Translations under genes and position numbers: made by a program
In this document: positions 56,143 through 64,000 of the stretch, piece by piece
Numbering within the stretch: the stretch's first letter is position 1
Layout of the letters: each line of letters opens with the position of its first letter
Assembly (NCBI GenBank): GCA_029248185.1
Contig: JAQWJV010000010.1
Span: forward strand, 18,577-82,576
Source: Flavobacteriaceae bacterium
GTDB lineage: Bacteria > Bacteroidota > Bacteroidia > Flavobacteriales > Flavobacteriaceae
Length of the DNA: 64,000 nt
Reading direction: 5' to 3'
The notes under the pieces: generated by a model
What the model saw: only the letters and a program-made list of their open reading frames with translations
What the model was told of the DNA's origin: nothing
Database searches by the model: none

Positions 56143-56873
56143 GAAATATGTTTGTCTGAATCGGCAATTAGGTTTTGCAATTCAACGAATTCCTTTTTGG
56201 TTAAATCTCGATATTTTCCAACCCCTACATTAAGCTCAATATTCATGATACGAATTCGCTTTAATTTTACCACCCGATAATCCAAATATTCACACATTCT
56301 TCGAATTTGTCGATTTAGGCCTTGGGTGAGGATGATTCTAAATTGATTTTTATGAATTTGCTCTACCACACATTTACGAGTTACCGTATCTAAAATTGGA
56401 ATTCCATTTGCCATTCGATCAACAAATTCCTGAGTTACGGGTTTGTTAACTGTTACTATATATTCTTTTTCGTGATTATTTCGAGCTCTTAAAATTTTAT
56501 TGACAATATCTCCATCATTAGTCAAGAGAATCAGACCCTCACTGGGTTTGTCCAGCCTTCCTACAGGAAAGATTCTGGAAGGATAATTAATATAATCAAT
56601 GATGTTGTCTTTTTCTACTCGTGTATCTGTGGTACAAACAATTCCAACAGGTTTGTTAAAAGCAAGGTAAACATGGCGTTCTTGAAGATCTTCTACCACG
56701 ATTCCATCAACTTCGATTCGATCTTGAGGAGTTACTTTTTGTCCCATAACAACAGGAGCTCCATTGACTTGAATCCGTCCTTCATCAATCAGTCTATCGG
56801 CAGCTCTTCTGGAACAATGTCCAATTTCACTCAGGTATTTATTTAGTCGTATTCCTTCAGATTCTTTTTGCAT
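56139..56873 (-). CDS. rluF: 23S rRNA pseudouridine synthase RluF-type
   Basis: Pseudouridine synthase of the RsuA/RluB/E/F family, modifying 23S rRNA near position 2604. The N-terminal S4 domain (about 9-70, RLNKYLSEIGHCSRRAADRLI) precedes the catalytic GRLDKPSEGLILLTNDG with the nucleophilic Asp. The motif GLNRQIRRMCEYLDYRVVKLKRIRI matches RluF rather than RsuA. It is the last gene of the sppA-yhhQ-rluF string. Confidence 0.93.
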   Translation of the reverse strand: MQKESEGIRLNKYLSEIGHCSRRAADRLIDEGRIQVNGAPVVMGQKVTPQDRIEVDGIVVEDLQERHVYLAFNKPVGIVCTTDTRVEKDNIIDYINYPSRIFPVGRLDKPSEGLILLTNDGDIVNKILRARNNHEKEYIVTVNKPVTQEFVDRMANGIPILDTVTRKCVVEQIHKNQFRIILTQGLNRQIRRMCEYLDYRVVKLKRIRIMNIELNVGVGKYRDLTKKEFVELQNLIADSDKHIS

Positions 56874-56878
56874 AAAAC

Positions 56879-57589
56879 TTAGAGTTTGATTTCTTCGTTG
56901 GGTTTGAGTTGGAATGTTCTTCTAAAGAGTCCTACAAATAGATACAGAAAAGGAGTATCGAATAAAGCTACCAGTATTTTAAATAGGAATCCGGAAAGGA
57001 CTAAGCCCCAAAACAAATTCCAATTTAAAATTCCAAAAACACTGAGTAAACCAATGACCATAACGGTATCGATCAATTGAGAACTAAAAGTTGAAAAATT
57101 ATTCCGTAGCCATAGCATTCTTCCTTGGGTTAAATTTTTCCAAAAATGATAAATTCGAATATCGACCAATTGAGCCAAGAGATAAGCAATCATGGAAGCG
57201 AAAACTGCAACGGGTGAAAGAGCAAATACTTGGTTGAAAGTAGTGTCGTCGATAGGCGAATGGTCTAGTGCGGGAACCCAATTGGCAATCAACAGTATTC
57301 CCATAGAAAAGAAAGAAGCGAAAATTCCTGCTACTACCACATCATTAGCTTTCTTTTTACCGTAGATTTCTGAAATGAGATCGGTGATTAAAAAAGTAAT
57401 GGGATAAGGGAGTATTCCAACAGAAAGTTCAAAAAGTTGGTTTCCAAAAATGGAAATATTTACTGGACGCCAATAAAAAAATTTTTGAAAAATCAAATTG
57501 GAAACTACAAGGGAGGTAATGAATAAGGCTGCCAAGTAGAGGTATATTTTTTTTGCGAGTTCTTGTTTTTTTGCTGTCATTTTATTCAA
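56879..57589 (-). CDS. yhhQ: Queuosine precursor transporter (YhhQ/VUT family)
   Basis: Inner-membrane importer of preQ0/preQ1-type precursors, 236 residues with about six helices. Family wording includes LVVSNLIFQKFF, the ITFLITDLISEIYGKKKANDVV signature and the QLVDIRIYHFWKNLT motif followed by RNNFSTFSSQLIDTVMV. It overlaps the end of sppA by 8 bases. A second ATG three codons in is also usable. Suggests the organism salvages precursors for queuosine. Confidence 0.93.
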   Translation of the reverse strand: MNKMTAKKQELAKKIYLYLAALFITSLVVSNLIFQKFFYWRPVNISIFGNQLFELSVGILPYPITFLITDLISEIYGKKKANDVVVAGIFASFFSMGILLIANWVPALDHSPIDDTTFNQVFALSPVAVFASMIAYLLAQLVDIRIYHFWKNLTQGRMLWLRNNFSTFSSQLIDTVMVIGLLSVFGILNWNLFWGLVLSGFLFKILVALFDTPFLYLFVGLFRRTFQLKPNEEIKL

Positions 57590-59348
57590 TACTTAAATCA
57601 AAAGGAATAAGCATTTGAATGGAAAGTAAGGGGTTTTTGGGATCGGTATGCTGGAGTTGTTGTCTCAGGTTTTTTGGAACCCAATGCATCCATGTTGTGT
57701 TGGATTGAAGCGAGGGGAGTGCTTCTGAGAGAACACTTTCTAAATTTTCTTCAAAATTCGGATAGTCTACAGTATTGTAAACCTCTAAATCAGCAGCCTT
57801 TGCAGCTGCAGCGATGGTCTCTTGTAATCCGCCTAAATGATCAACAAGACCAATTTTTTGTGCTTGTTTTCCACTCCAAACTCGCCCTTGAGCGATTTCT
57901 TCTACTGCCTCGGGAGTCAATCCTCTTCCATCGATTATACGCTGTTTAAAGTTGGTATAAGTGTTTTCAATACTTTTGATTGTTCTTGCTTTAAACGAAT
58001 CCGATATGGGTTGAAAAAAGCTGTAACCTAAGGCGTTCTGATGGGTTTCTACGGTCTGAGCATGAATCCCTAGCTTTTTGGTCATCCCACGAATATTGGG
58101 TAAAGAGGCGAACACACCAATAGATCCCGTGATGGTTAGCGGATCAGCAAAAATTTGATCTGCACCCGCAGCGATATAATATCCTCCAGAAGCAGCTACA
58201 TTTCCCATGGAAACAAGGACGGGTTTTTTGGTTTTTAAATTTTCAATTGCTCTCCATAAGAGGTCAGAGGTCAACGCATTTCCTCCAGGAGATTCCACCC
58301 GAAGGACAACGGCTTTAATCCATTCATCTTCAGCTAATTCTTGGAGGGTTTCTACAAAAACACCTTGAGCAATCATACTCTCTGTTCCTTCACCATACAG
58401 GATAGGTCCCCGGGCGAAAACCACTGCGATTCGATCTGTAATGGAGCTATCATAGGTTGAGGTTGCCCTATTCACTTCTGCAATTGAAGAGCTATTTAGT
58501 TCTTGGTCGGATGAAATTTCAAGCTGCATTTTGATTCTTTGATCAAAATCGTCTTCATACACCAGTCCATCGATAAGCTTTTCCTTTATCCCATCTTCGG
58601 GGACAACAATACGCTGATTATTGATGATTTCATCTATCGTAATTGGATCTAAATTACGTTCCAATGCAATTTCTTCTCGTACTGTTTCCCAGATGTCATT
58701 CAAGAGCGTTTTGATTTGATAGCGGTTATTGGAACTCATTTCGTTTTCTAAATAGGGCTCTACAGCACTCTTGTATTTTCCGTGTCGAATGACTTCCATT
58801 TTAATTCCATACTCATCTTGAAAGTCTTTGTAATATAAAACTTCGGAAGCCAATCCTTTGAATTCTAATATACCTACAGGGTTGAGGAAAATAGAATCCG
58901 AAACGGAAGCCAGGTAATATCCTTTTTGAGAAAAGATATCACCGTATGCATAGATGAATTTTCCACTTTTTTTGAAGTGCTTTAATGCATTTCTGATGCT
59001 TCTTGTTTGCGCCCAACCTGCATCCATAAAATCAGTGCGTAATCGGATTCCCTCTATATTGTTGTTTGTACTCGCTTTATCAATTGCTGAAATAATTTCT
59101 GGCAGGCCTAAAACCTCTTCATCAATTCCCAAAAAACGTTGGAACTCGTCAAAACTGGGCGTACGATCAACTATGGGAATGTTTAAATCAAGTTCAAGTA
59201 CACTATTTTGTCTTACAGTGGTGCCTCCTGATGGAGAATTGATCAGACTAGCAATTCCAGAGATGAGAAGTAGTAGGATGACCAAAAAAAGAACCAAGGC
59301 TGTGAGGGTTCCTAAAATGGAGGCAAAAAAACTTTTTAGAAAATTCAT
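57582..59348 (-). CDS. sppA: Signal peptide peptidase SppA (67K type)
   Basis: Membrane-anchored protease with an N-terminal helix (about 8-35), 588 residues, made of two tandem crotonase-like halves. The catalytic Ser lies in VAASGGYYIAAGAD in the C-terminal half, and the Lys expected in the N-terminal half is compatible with HGKYKSAVEPYL. ESPGGNALTSDLLW is also conserved. It degrades residual signal peptides in the inner membrane. Head of a three-gene minus-strand string (sppA, yhhQ, rluF); divergent from folK. Confidence 0.95.
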   Translation of the reverse strand: MNFLKSFFASILGTLTALVLFLVILLLLISGIASLINSPSGGTTVRQNSVLELDLNIPIVDRTPSFDEFQRFLGIDEEVLGLPEIISAIDKASTNNNIEGIRLRTDFMDAGWAQTRSIRNALKHFKKSGKFIYAYGDIFSQKGYYLASVSDSIFLNPVGILEFKGLASEVLYYKDFQDEYGIKMEVIRHGKYKSAVEPYLENEMSSNNRYQIKTLLNDIWETVREEIALERNLDPITIDEIINNQRIVVPEDGIKEKLIDGLVYEDDFDQRIKMQLEISSDQELNSSSIAEVNRATSTYDSSITDRIAVVFARGPILYGEGTESMIAQGVFVETLQELAEDEWIKAVVLRVESPGGNALTSDLLWRAIENLKTKKPVLVSMGNVAASGGYYIAAGADQIFADPLTITGSIGVFASLPNIRGMTKKLGIHAQTVETHQNALGYSFFQPISDSFKARTIKSIENTYTNFKQRIIDGRGLTPEAVEEIAQGRVWSGKQAQKIGLVDHLGGLQETIAAAAKAADLEVYNTVDYPNFEENLESVLSEALPSLQSNTTWMHWVPKNLRQQLQHTDPKNPLLSIQMLIPFDLSIE

Positions 59349-59383
59349 GTTATAACTTTTGGTTCTGCAAATATAGGGTTTTG

Positions 59384-59391
59384 TAGCTTTG
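59384..59391 (+). promoter_or_regulatory. Predicted -7 promoter element for folK-dNK
   Basis: TAGCTTTG matches TAnnTTTG and lies 16 bases before the ATG. A TTG at 59359-59361 is a possible -33 element, though the 22-base spacing is slightly long. Confidence 0.5.
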
Positions 59392-59407
59392 TACCAGAGT
59401 TCACACT

Positions 59408-60529
59408 ATGACCAAAAAGCAACACATTTTTATTTCACTAGGCAGCAATCAAGGTGATCGATTGGATTATTTGATACGGGCTCTCTGTCTTTTGGAAGGG
59501 CACGATATAGGAATTTCATCACTATCTCGGATTTATGAAACACCTCCGTGGGGTTTTGAAAGTACCCCTTTTTATAATGCTTGTGCAGGATTACAAACCG
59601 ATTTGTCTCCTTATGATTTAATGGAGGTACTCTTGAAGGTTGAAGAACGTCTGGGACGTTCACGTGCTAAAGCAAATGGATATGCACCACGGACTATTGA
59701 TTTGGATTTGCTTGGCTATGAAGATCTAATTTTATCCACAGAGAATTTAACGCTTCCTCACCCAAGATTGGAATTGAGAAATTTTGTTTTATATCCTCTA
59801 GAAGAGATTGCCAAAACATGGATGCACCCCCTTTTGCAAAAAACCAGTTCTGAATTAAAACAACAGTCTATTGATTCGGCTATTTGCAAACCCTTCCCTT
59901 TTTCATTTTGGTCTCCTCCTATTTTTGAGCATTACCCCTATACGGTAATTGAAGGGAATATTGGGGTGGGAAAATCAACCCTAGCCAAAAAAATGGGAGA
60001 GCAATATCAAGCAGCGCTTCTTTTAGAAGCATTTGTTGATAATCCTTATTTAGCGCCTTTTTATCAAGATCCCAAAAAATATGCTTTGCCGGTTGAAACC
60101 TTTTTTTTAAAAGATAGGGTCGATCAAGCGGCGGAATTTTGGAAGAATAATCCCAACAGAGTGGTTTCGGATTATTTTTTAAATAAATCTCTTGTTTTTG
60201 CGGCTCAGAATTTAAAAGCAGATGATTTTAAAGTCTATCAAGAAGCTTTTTTAAGAGTTGTTAGCTCACAAAAACAGCCCTCTCTTTTGGTTTATCTTTA
60301 TGCGGATGTTTCTCATTTACTGAAACAAATTAAGAAACGTGGGCGAAGCTATGAGCAAGATATTCAGGAAGAGTATTTGATGAAAATTGGGCAAGGATAT
60401 GACCATTTAATTCAAACGGATTTTCCTTTTCCTATCCTAAGTTTGGCCGTAGATGATTTGAATTTTGAATCGGATGAAGTTGCTTTTCAACGAATTCTCA
60501 GAAAAATTTATAAAACTACATTTTTGTAA
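59408..60529 (+). CDS. folK: Bifunctional FolK - deoxynucleoside kinase fusion
   Basis: A 373-residue fusion. Residues 1 to about 165 are 6-hydroxymethyl-7,8-dihydropterin pyrophosphokinase (SLGSNQGDRLDYL, YETPPWGFESTPFYNAC, APRTIDLDLLGY), which makes the activated pterin for folate. Residues about 175-373 are a deoxyadenosine/deoxycytidine-type nucleoside kinase with P-loop GNIGVGKST at 183-191 and DRVDQAAEFW in the DRS-motif position. The combination links folate synthesis with deoxynucleoside salvage and is known in Bacteroidota. It overlaps the convergent SpoU gene by 14 bases. Confidence 0.93.
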   Translation: MTKKQHIFISLGSNQGDRLDYLIRALCLLEGHDIGISSLSRIYETPPWGFESTPFYNACAGLQTDLSPYDLMEVLLKVEERLGRSRAKANGYAPRTIDLDLLGYEDLILSTENLTLPHPRLELRNFVLYPLEEIAKTWMHPLLQKTSSELKQQSIDSAICKPFPFSFWSPPIFEHYPYTVIEGNIGVGKSTLAKKMGEQYQAALLLEAFVDNPYLAPFYQDPKKYALPVETFFLKDRVDQAAEFWKNNPNRVVSDYFLNKSLVFAAQNLKADDFKVYQEAFLRVVSSQKQPSLLVYLYADVSHLLKQIKKRGRSYEQDIQEEYLMKIGQGYDHLIQTDFPFPILSLAVDDLNFESDEVAFQRILRKIYKTTFL

Positions 60530-61040
60530 AATAATCCCAAACCACTATCCCAGTTGCCACGCTAATATTCAATGAGTGTTTTGTTCCAAACTGTGGAATT
60601 TCTAGGGCTTGCCCACAGGCATTCACCACTTCTTGAGACACACCACGAACTTCATTACCTAAAACAAAAGCATGTTTGATGTTTTTTTCAGGTGAAAAGT
60701 CGTCTAGAAAAATAGCTTTTTCAGTTTGCTCTATTGCCCAAACAGAGGTTTCTTCTTTTAAAAGTTTTTGTACAATCTCAAGGGTATTCTCAACATATTC
60801 CCACGCTACATTATCAGTAGCTCCCAAAGCAGTTTTGTGAATGTCCTTGTGAGGGGGAGTAGCCGTTATTCCACAGAGATAGATTTTTTCAATCAAAAAG
60901 GCATCTGCGGTTCGGAATACGGATCCAATATTGTTGAGGCTTCTAATATTATCTAAAATCAGAATTAAGGGTGTTTTCTCAGCATGCTTAAAATCAGCTA
61001 CTGTTTTCCGAATTAGTTCTTCATTCTTTAATTTGCGCAT
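60516..61040 (-). CDS. SpoU/TrmH-family RNA 2'-O-methyltransferase
   Basis: A 174-residue SPOUT methyltransferase without the extra N-terminal substrate-binding domain. Motif 1 is LDNIRSLNNIGSVFRTADAF, motif 2 FVLGNEVRGVS and motif 3 IPQFGTKHSLNISVATGIVVWDY. Likely acts on tRNA or rRNA ribose. The chosen start is the ATG for MRKLKNEEL; an earlier ATG at 61067 lies inside a promoter-like TATTTTTG element. Divergent from mutS. Confidence 0.9.
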   Translation of the reverse strand: MRKLKNEELIRKTVADFKHAEKTPLILILDNIRSLNNIGSVFRTADAFLIEKIYLCGITATPPHKDIHKTALGATDNVAWEYVENTLEIVQKLLKEETSVWAIEQTEKAIFLDDFSPEKNIKHAFVLGNEVRGVSQEVVNACGQALEIPQFGTKHSLNISVATGIVVWDYFTKM

Positions 61041-61056
61041 AACTTTTGACAAAAAA

Positions 61057-61064
61057 CAAAAATA
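61057..61064 (-). promoter_or_regulatory. Predicted -7 promoter element for the SpoU methyltransferase
   Basis: TATTTTTG on the minus strand, 16 bases from the chosen ATG; it supports the shorter start. Confidence 0.5.
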
Positions 61065-61151
61065 CAACCTCTTACATTTATAAAGCTATTTGCATCTTTG
61101 TTTTTCTGGAAAACAATAATTTTTTAAATACTTTCGTAAAAACGTTCCATT

Positions 61152-63749
61152 TTGGCTAAAGCAGCAAAAGAAACCCCTTTAATGAAACAATACAACCGGA
61201 TAAAGGCAAAATATCCGGATGCCTTATTGTTGTTTCGTGTGGGAGATTTTTATGAAACCTTTGGCGCCGATGCAGTAAAAGCTGCAGGAATTTTAGGAAT
61301 TATTTTAACAAAAAGAGGGGCGGGGAGTACCAGTGAAACAGAATTGGCCGGATTTCCTCATCATTCGTTAAATACCTATTTGCCAAAATTGGTAAAAGCG
61401 GGGTGTCGAGTGGCCATTTGTGATCAGTTGGAAGATCCTAAAATGACCAAAACAATTGTCAAAAGGGGGGTTACCGAGTTGATCACCCCCGGTGTATCTC
61501 TGCATGATGATGTCTTAGATCAGAAGCAGCACAATTATTTGGCGGCCGTGTTTTTTAATAAAAAATGGGGAGTCTCCTTTTTAGATATTTCTACTGGAGA
61601 TTTTTGGGTAGCTGAGGGGTCAGTTGAACAAATCGAACAATTATTACAAAGTTTTGCACCCAGTGAAATTTTAGTTCCTAAGCCCACAAAGAAATTATTT
61701 CTAGAGCAATATGGTTTACAATACCATTGTTTTTATATGGAAGATTGGGCGTTTGAATTGGGGACAGCTCGTGAAAAACTAACGACTCATTTTCAAACGA
61801 ACTCTTTAGAAGGATTTGGTGTTCAAAAATATACTGTTGGAATCAGTGCAGCGGGAGCAATATTGCATTATCTCTCAGATGCGCAACACAGAAAATTACA
61901 ACACATCACTCGTATTTTACCCATTACCCAAGAGGGTTATGTTTGGTTGGATCGTTTTACTCAACGTAATTTAGAACTTTTTCACTCTACTCACCCTGAA
62001 GGCATTCCTTTAATTTCCATTTTGGATCACACCCAAACGGCTATGGGGGGGCGCTTGATGCGAAGCTGGTTGGCCTTTCCATTAAAAGAACAGCAGCAAA
62101 TTGAATCTCGTCATGAAATCGTTCAGGCATTTATTGAGCAGGAAGAAATTTCACAATACACTCAGCAAGCTTTATCCAATATTATTGACATTGAAAGGGT
62201 AATGGCTAAAATCGCTACTGAAAAAATTAGTCCCCGAGCCTTGTATCAATTACAAGATTCTTTGAGTGAAGTGGAAGGTTTAAAAAAGCAACTTGAAAAA
62301 GGTTCCAACCCCACAATCAAAGCACAGTTAAAAACACTTTCTTCTTGTGCTTCTGTCATTGCTTTAATTCAAGATACGATTCATCCTGAAGCTCCTGTTT
62401 TGGTTTCCAAGGGGAAGGTCATCGCCGAAGGATTCTCCTCCGATTTGGATGCCTTAAGAGGTCTGAAGGATCAGTCTCAATCTCGTTTGGATGCTATGTT
62501 GGAAAGGGAAACGGAGCGCTCACAAATCCCCTCTTTAAAAATAGCCTTTAACAATGTATTTGGCTATTATATTGAAGTACGAAATACCCATAAGGACAAA
62601 GTTCCCAGTGATTGGATTCGCAAGCAAACATTGGTCAATGCTGAACGGTATATTACTGAAGAGCTCAAAACTTTTGAAACTGAAATTCTTCAAGCCGGAG
62701 ATCGTATTTTGGCTCTGGAGCAGCAGTTGTATGCTGAATTGATTCAGCAATTGCAAAAAGAGTTGGAGGTATTAAAGCAGAATGCACATGCGGTCGCTCA
62801 ATGGGATGTTTTGAGTTGTTTTGCCAAAACAGCTTTGAAAAATAATTATTGTCGCCCCACCCTCACACAGGGAAACGAATTGGAGCTTCAAGGGGCACGT
62901 CATCCTGTGATTGAACAGCAGCTCCCTTTGGGAACTCCCTATATTGCCAATGATTTAAAATTAAATCGAGAGACCCAACAAATCATGATGATTACTGGAC
63001 CTAATATGTCTGGAAAATCAGCGATTTTAAGGCAAACCGCTTTAATTTCTTTACTAGCCCAGTTGGGGAGTTATGTTCCAGCAACCCAAGCCACTTTGGG
63101 CGTTGTAGATAAAATTTTCACAAGAGTGGGAGCCAGTGATAATATCTCGATGGGAGCTTCCACCTTTATGGTGGAAATGAATGAAACGGCATCTATTTTA
63201 AATAATATATCCGAACGGAGTTTAGTGCTTTTGGATGAAATAGGAAGAGGGACCAGTACCTATGACGGAATTTCTATTGCGTGGGCTATTGCCGAGTATT
63301 TACACGAACATCCCTTTCGACCCAAAGTACTTTTCGCAACCCATTACCATGAGTTGAACGAAATGACACAACGCCACAGTCGGATCAAGAATTTTAACGT
63401 TTCCATTAAAGAAACCAATGAAAGTGTGTTGTTTTTACGTAAACTAATCCCAGGCGGGAGTGCCCACAGTTTTGGGATTCATGTCGCCAAAATGGCTGGA
63501 ATGCCCCAGCATGTTCTTCGTACGGCCCAGGATAAATTGAAAGTTTTGGAAGCTTCCCATGGACTAAAAAAAACGGAAAAAGGGGAGAAAACTACAGCAG
63601 AGAATTTACAACTTAGCTTTTTTAATTTAGATGACCCTCTTTTGGAAGCATTGCGAGATGAGATTACCAGTTTGGATATTGACACCCTAACTCCTGTAGA
63701 GGCACTCATGCAACTCAATCAAATCAAACGTCGTTTGACTCAAAAATAG
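61152..63749 (+). CDS. mutS: DNA mismatch repair protein MutS
   Basis: Recognises mismatches and small loops. The 865-residue protein begins with the mismatch-binding domain (FRVGDFYETFGADA, with the Phe-x-Glu reading head), then connector, lever and clamp domains, and the C-terminal ATPase with Walker A GPNMSGKSA, the STFMVEMNE segment and Walker B LLDEIGRGTSTYDG, ending in a helix-turn-helix and dimer tail. The start is TTG (MAKAAKETPLMKQYN), supported by homologous N-termini. A weak -7-like TACTTTCG precedes it at 61129-61136. Confidence 0.97.
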   Translation: MAKAAKETPLMKQYNRIKAKYPDALLLFRVGDFYETFGADAVKAAGILGIILTKRGAGSTSETELAGFPHHSLNTYLPKLVKAGCRVAICDQLEDPKMTKTIVKRGVTELITPGVSLHDDVLDQKQHNYLAAVFFNKKWGVSFLDISTGDFWVAEGSVEQIEQLLQSFAPSEILVPKPTKKLFLEQYGLQYHCFYMEDWAFELGTAREKLTTHFQTNSLEGFGVQKYTVGISAAGAILHYLSDAQHRKLQHITRILPITQEGYVWLDRFTQRNLELFHSTHPEGIPLISILDHTQTAMGGRLMRSWLAFPLKEQQQIESRHEIVQAFIEQEEISQYTQQALSNIIDIERVMAKIATEKISPRALYQLQDSLSEVEGLKKQLEKGSNPTIKAQLKTLSSCASVIALIQDTIHPEAPVLVSKGKVIAEGFSSDLDALRGLKDQSQSRLDAMLERETERSQIPSLKIAFNNVFGYYIEVRNTHKDKVPSDWIRKQTLVNAERYITEELKTFETEILQAGDRILALEQQLYAELIQQLQKELEVLKQNAHAVAQWDVLSCFAKTALKNNYCRPTLTQGNELELQGARHPVIEQQLPLGTPYIANDLKLNRETQQIMMITGPNMSGKSAILRQTALISLLAQLGSYVPATQATLGVVDKIFTRVGASDNISMGASTFMVEMNETASILNNISERSLVLLDEIGRGTSTYDGISIAWAIAEYLHEHPFRPKVLFATHYHELNEMTQRHSRIKNFNVSIKETNESVLFLRKLIPGGSAHSFGIHVAKMAGMPQHVLRTAQDKLKVLEASHGLKKTEKGEKTTAENLQLSFFNLDDPLLEALRDEITSLDIDTLTPVEALMQLNQIKRRLTQK

Positions 63750-63842
63750 GCTGAAATTCAAGGGTAAATCTAATCCACAAAAAGACTCCATTTTTTTTTA
63801 TTAAAAATGCCCACTTTAATTTAGAAAGAATTAAAATTATTT

Positions 63843-63850
63843 TACATTTG
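63843..63850 (+). promoter_or_regulatory. Predicted -7 promoter element for the tRNA-Gly/tRNA-Leu pair
   Basis: TACATTTG matches TAnnTTTG and ends 11 bases before the tRNA-Gly 5' end, placing transcription start just before the mature tRNA. Confidence 0.55.
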
Positions 63851-63861
63851 CAATCCACAAT

Positions 63862-63933
63862 GCGAAAGTAGCTCAGGGGTAGAGCATCACCTTGCCAAGG
63901 TGAGGGTCGCGGGTTCAAATCCCGTCTTTCGCT
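63862..63933 (+). tRNA. tRNA-Gly (anticodon GCC)
   Basis: Full cloverleaf of 72 bases. The acceptor stem GCGAAAG/CTTTCGC pairs perfectly, the anticodon stem CACCT/AGGTG encloses TGCCA-type loop bases giving anticodon GCC, and the T-arm is GCGGG-TTCAAAT-CCCGT (last pair G-U). Discriminator base is T. CCA is not encoded. Separated by only 9 bases from the next tRNA. Confidence 0.95.
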
Positions 63934-63942
63934 CTGTCGCTT

Positions 63943-64000
63943 GCTCGAGTGGTGGAATTGGTAGACACGCCGGACTTAAAATCCTGTGCTCTTTTGGGCG
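63943..64000 (+). tRNA. tRNA-Leu (anticodon TAA), 3' end cut by window edge
   Basis: The acceptor 5' strand GCTCGAG, a D-arm with AATTGGTAGACACG, anticodon loop CTTAAAA (anticodon TAA) and the beginning of a long variable arm are present. The T-arm and acceptor 3' strand lie beyond the window. Probably co-transcribed with tRNA-Gly. Confidence 0.9.

Noticed and set aside
1..64000. Prophage, IS element, integrative element or defence system
   Set aside because: No transposase, integrase, phage structural, restriction-modification, toxin-antitoxin or Cas gene was recognised on either strand.

Overview
This 64 kb window is a dense piece of chromosome from a low-GC member of the Bacteroidota, most likely a marine-type Flavobacteriaceae (inference). 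Pointers are a secreted protease with a C-terminal type IX secretion sorting domain, two TonB-dependent receptors with N-terminal carboxypeptidase-like regulatory domains, many short lipoprotein signals, few Shine-Dalgarno sequences, and repeated -7 promoter elements of the Bacteroidota form TAnnTTTG. Most genes are housekeeping genes with clear families. I see no IS element, prophage, CRISPR array or defence island, and no gene-free stretch above 300 bases.

Layout: 1-4.0 kb (minus) is an envelope and cofactor operon, nadK, a DUF6089 protein, uppS and a truncated bamA. 4.1-7.4 kb (plus) holds pdxJ, an alpha/beta hydrolase, a frameshifted GNAT acetyltransferase and an aspartate kinase. 7.4-13.5 kb (minus) holds an ArsC-like phosphatase, a 2-hydroxyacid dehydrogenase, mgtE, rsmA, a DUF4286 protein, serS and ribF. 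13.6-18.1 kb (plus) encodes a large T9SS metalloprotease coupled to a lipoprotein. 18.1-20.4 kb (minus) is prs, rplY and pth, followed on plus by tRNA-Leu(CAA).

20.7-41.6 kb is the most accessory-looking part. It contains a DUF885 protein divergent from a BNR-repeat protein across a perfect palindrome, an aldo/keto reductase fused to a Rid domain next to an APC permease, a gamma-glutamyltransferase-like lipoprotein, two exported xylose-isomerase-like TIM barrels, an exported RidA, a SOUL haem-binding protein, a lactate-type FMN dehydrogenase with xylB and xylA, then etfBA, a two-subunit 3-oxoacid CoA-transferase and a DUF1080 lipoprotein. It looks like a catabolic neighbourhood for sugars, hydroxyacids and acyl-CoA intermediates, with much of it exported to the periplasm.

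41.6-49.1 kb carries a possible metal-uptake cluster (small His-containing membrane protein, acidic lipoprotein, ZnuD-like TonB receptor), two unknown proteins, a Rieske lipoprotein and a second TonB receptor. 49.1-64 kb returns to housekeeping: rimM and rpsP (S16 with a very long acidic tail), tig, clpP, clpX, a GH3-family protein, a DUF2797 protein, rluF, a queuosine-precursor transporter, sppA, a folK-deoxynucleoside kinase fusion, a SpoU methyltransferase, mutS, tRNA-Gly and a truncated tRNA-Leu.

No clearly new multi-gene system stands out. The best leads are the AKR-Rid fusion whose Rid domain lacks the canonical arginine, the combination of a DUF1080 protein with exported sugar-isomerase-like proteins, the metal-type TonB cluster with its unknown partners, and the palindromes at 22.4, 37.6 and 41.9 kb.
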